Origin: Zoogloeaceae bacterium
GTDB lineage: Bacteria > Pseudomonadota > Gammaproteobacteria > Burkholderiales > Rhodocyclaceae
NCBI GenBank assembly: GCA_024235635.1
Contig: JACKMA010000003.1
Location: forward strand, 434,001 to 498,000
Length of the DNA: 64,000 nucleotides
Direction of reading: 5' to 3'
The notes below the pieces were generated by a model, which was given only the letters and a program-made list of their open reading frames with translations, was not told the origin of the DNA and did not search any database. Positions 62,126 to 64,000 of this stretch are shown here, in pieces. Both the position numbers and the translations under genes were made by a program. The stretch's first letter is position 1. Each line of letters begins with the position of its first letter.

Positions 62126-62806
62126 ATGGCCAAGATCGTCGTCAGCCTGGATGGGCAGATCATCGAGCAGCGGGTGGTCAAGGAAGACCAGGTGGTGCTG
62201 GGGCGCAACGCCGACTGCGACCTGGTGATGGACGACGGCGAGGTCAGCGGTCGCCACGCGTCGATCATGACGGTGGTGAACGACCACTTCCTCGAAGACC
62301 TGTCGAGCACCAACGGCACACTCGTCAATGGCCGTCGCGTCACCCGCCACCTGCTCGAGCACAACGACGTCATCTTCATCGGCCCGTATCGGATCAAGTA
62401 CATGAACGCGGCCTCGGTCGGCGTCGGCTTCGATCGCACCCAGATCATCCGGCCGCTCGAACCGCGTGTGTCGCCCGCCAACACCCAGGTGGTGGCGGCC
62501 GAACTGGACTCGGCCGCGGCATCGACGCGGGCCACCCGGGCGCGCTTCCCGAAGGGCAAGCTGGTCGCCACCACGGGCCCGTCGGCCGGCAACGAGCGCC
62601 TGATCGACGGCGTATTGCAGCCGGTGGGCCGCGAAGGGCGCGCCCTGGGCGTGATCAATCGGCGCCCGCTGGGCTGCTTCCTGACCCAGGTCAGCGGGCG
62701 GCCGCTGATCGTGAACGGCAAACCCCTGGGCAGCGACCCGGTCCAACTGAACGACGGTGACGAGATCGTCGTCGGTCAAGACAAGATGATCTTTCGGGCC
62801 GTCTGA
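62126..62806 (+). CDS. FHA-domain protein
   Basis: 226 aa. The N-terminal FHA domain has VVLGRNADCDLVMDDGEVSGRHASI and FLEDLSSTNGTLVNG, the phosphothreonine pocket (GR, SxxH, NG). A second beta-rich part (about 145-226) ends in SGRPLIVNGKPLGSDPVQLNDGDEIVVG, an FHA-like end lacking the GR/SxxH pocket. It should read threonine phosphorylation set by the kinase. Follows the phosphatase by four bases. Confidence 0.92.
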   Translation: MAKIVVSLDGQIIEQRVVKEDQVVLGRNADCDLVMDDGEVSGRHASIMTVVNDHFLEDLSSTNGTLVNGRRVTRHLLEHNDVIFIGPYRIKYMNAASVGVGFDRTQIIRPLEPRVSPANTQVVAAELDSAAASTRATRARFPKGKLVATTGPSAGNERLIDGVLQPVGREGRALGVINRRPLGCFLTQVSGRPLIVNGKPLGSDPVQLNDGDEIVVGQDKMIFRAV

Positions 62807-62909
62807 CACGGACACTCGATGAAGCCTCGATTCCGGACCGCGCCGTCGAGCGCTGGATGCGGCACGCGATGAGCACAACCGACCGGCCGCATGGCGGCAG
62901 GCTTGCCCG

Positions 62910-63827
62910 GTGAGCGCACCGCGCCTGCCGGCATCGCTGATCGTTCTCGAGCGGGGATGGCTGTCGGCCAACAACATCATCGGGCTCGACGGCGAAGCCG
63001 CGACGATGATCGACAGCGGCTATGTCACCCACGCCGCGCAGACCGTCGAACTGGTGCGCCACGCAGTCGACGGCCGCCGCCTCGCACGGCTGGTCAATAC
63101 CCACGGCCATTCGGACCACATCGGCTGCAACGCGGCGGTGCAGACCGAGTTCGGCTGCCGCATCACGGTGCCGGCCGGCATCGCCCCGATCATCGAGGCC
63201 TGGGACGAAACGGCCCTGCTGTTGCGCCCGGCCGACCAGCAGTGCGACCGCTTCCGCCACGACGACACCGTCGATGCCGGCGATCGGCTGGCCTTCGGCG
63301 GCTGCGAATGGTCCGCGCTGGCGGCGCCGGGCCACGACATGCATGCGCTGATGTTCCATTCCGACCAGCACCGCCTGCTGATCTCCGGCGATGCCCTGTG
63401 GCGAGACGGCTTCGGTGTGCAGTTTCCCGAGCTGCTCGGCACCGATCCCGGACTCGCCGCCACCCGGGCCACGCTCGAGACGATCGCCCGGCTGTCGCTC
63501 GATGGCGTGCTGCCGGGCCACGGTGCACCGTTCACCGAGGTCGATGACGCCCTGGCGCGCGCGTTTGCGAGGCTCGACGCCTTCGAGGACGACGCCGAAC
63601 GGATGGCCCGCAACGCGATCCGGGCGCTGCTCAGCTTCAGCCTGATGGAGTGCCGCAGCATCGCCCTCGACGCGCTGCCGGCCTATCTCGACGAGGTGTC
63701 GATGTACCGGGACATCAATCGTCGCTACCTGCGGCTGGAACCCGGGCGCCTGGCGGAGCGGATCGCGCAGGAACTGGTCCGGGCAGGCGTCGCCCGCATC
63801 GACCACGGCATGCTGCATGCAAACTAG
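62910..63827 (+). CDS. Metallo-beta-lactamase-fold hydrolase
   Basis: 305 aa from GTG 62910; no strong ribosome-binding site. Metal motif NTHGHSDHIGC, then Asp/His positions in APGHDMHALMF, LLISGDALWRDG and GHGAPF. Glyoxalase II-like/thiolesterase group with a helical C-terminal region (about 220-305). It sits between the FHA gene and rapZ, though spacing (103 bp) is larger than within the phospho-cluster, so a link is not sure. Confidence 0.85.
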   Translation: MSAPRLPASLIVLERGWLSANNIIGLDGEAATMIDSGYVTHAAQTVELVRHAVDGRRLARLVNTHGHSDHIGCNAAVQTEFGCRITVPAGIAPIIEAWDETALLLRPADQQCDRFRHDDTVDAGDRLAFGGCEWSALAAPGHDMHALMFHSDQHRLLISGDALWRDGFGVQFPELLGTDPGLAATRATLETIARLSLDGVLPGHGAPFTEVDDALARAFARLDAFEDDAERMARNAIRALLSFSLMECRSIALDALPAYLDEVSMYRDINRRYLRLEPGRLAERIAQELVRAGVARIDHGMLHAN

Positions 63828-63893
63828 GCCGGCTGGCGCGACGTCCGCGGCTTTGGTACAACGACTGAATAGCGAAACCGCGCGAGGCGTCTC

Positions 63894-64000
63894 ATGCAAC
63901 TGGTGCTGATCAGCGGCCTGTCCGGCTCCGGCAAGTCGGTCGCCCTGAAGGCGCTCGAGGACGCCGGCTTCTACTGCGTCGACAATCTGCCGGCGACGCT
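63894..64000 (+). CDS. rapZ: RNase adapter protein RapZ (5' part only)
   Basis: The first 35 codons are visible before the window ends. MQLVLISGLSGSGKSVALKALEDAG is the P-loop (GLSGSGKS) of RapZ/YvcJ, followed by FYCVDNLPAT, a hallmark of the family. RapZ binds nucleotides and guides RNase E to a small RNA that controls glucosamine-6-phosphate synthesis in enterobacteria. AGGCG lies about six bases before the ATG. Confidence 0.95.
   Translation, partial: MQLVLISGLSGSGKSVALKALEDAGFYCVDNLPAT

Noticed and set aside
59177..63827. Type VI secretion cluster
   Set aside because: Kinase, phosphatase and FHA genes are present but no structural tss gene is in the window.

Overview
The window is a GC-rich chromosomal stretch from a proteobacterium, most likely a betaproteobacterium (Rhodocyclales/Burkholderiales-like). 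This rests on a class I PHA synthase, a LiuR-controlled leucine/isovalerate cluster with an embedded carbonic anhydrase, the repeat with a C-run/G-run palindrome before ruvA, an Anr/FNR-type box, TRAP-TAXI transport and a 3' end running into rapZ. The lineage is an inference; no rRNA or tRNA gene was seen.

Layout. 0-10 kb: HAD hydrolase (5' cut), glutathione S-transferase, ruvA without ruvC or ruvB, then a minus-strand operon (secreted helical protein, secreted PilJ/NarX-type sensor domain, Tat-exported multicopper oxidase) with an Anr/FNR-like box upstream, sppA, a lipoprotein overlapping a subtilase that carries a GlyGly-CTERM-like tail, and a PilZ protein. 10-17 kb: a TAXI receptor, fused TRAP permease and UspA protein, beside a DadA-type oxidase divergent from a LysR regulator. 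17-23 kb: a GIDE-like membrane protein and a compact operon of Fe-S reductase, tandem SagB-type nitroreductase, a small unknown and a DUF4213/DUF364 protein. 23-26.5 kb: PIN protein, phaC and a metallo-hydrolase.

26.6-40 kb is a long co-directional Liu operon. LiuR is followed by an 18-bp perfect palindrome, then thioesterase, liuA, a GNAT-carbonic anhydrase fusion, SDR, second thioesterase, DsbA-like isomerase, LOG protein, liuB, membrane protein, liuC, DUF4126, liuD, liuE, a Spy/CpxP-like protein and two DUF1289 proteins. It should take isovaleryl-CoA to acetoacetate and acetyl-CoA, with the anhydrase plausibly supplying bicarbonate to the methylcrotonyl-CoA carboxylase.

40-52 kb is accessory. 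It holds a beta-rich/HhH protein, a TIGR03032-GNAT fusion, an IPTL-CTERM repeat protein, an ankyrin protein, a small conserved gene split by an IS407-group IS3 element (exact CATC target duplication), and a visibly AT-rich 1048-codon metallophosphoesterase-STAND NTPase, the best candidate here for an undescribed anti-phage system. 52-64 kb returns to core-like content: DUF3592 protein, PepSY plus PhoPQ-type two-component system, glycine-zipper protein, a protein with a C-H-D triad, a PQQ dehydrogenase, a VOC protein, a TPR lipoprotein, a Ser/Thr kinase divergent from PP2C and FHA genes, a metallo-hydrolase, and the start of rapZ.
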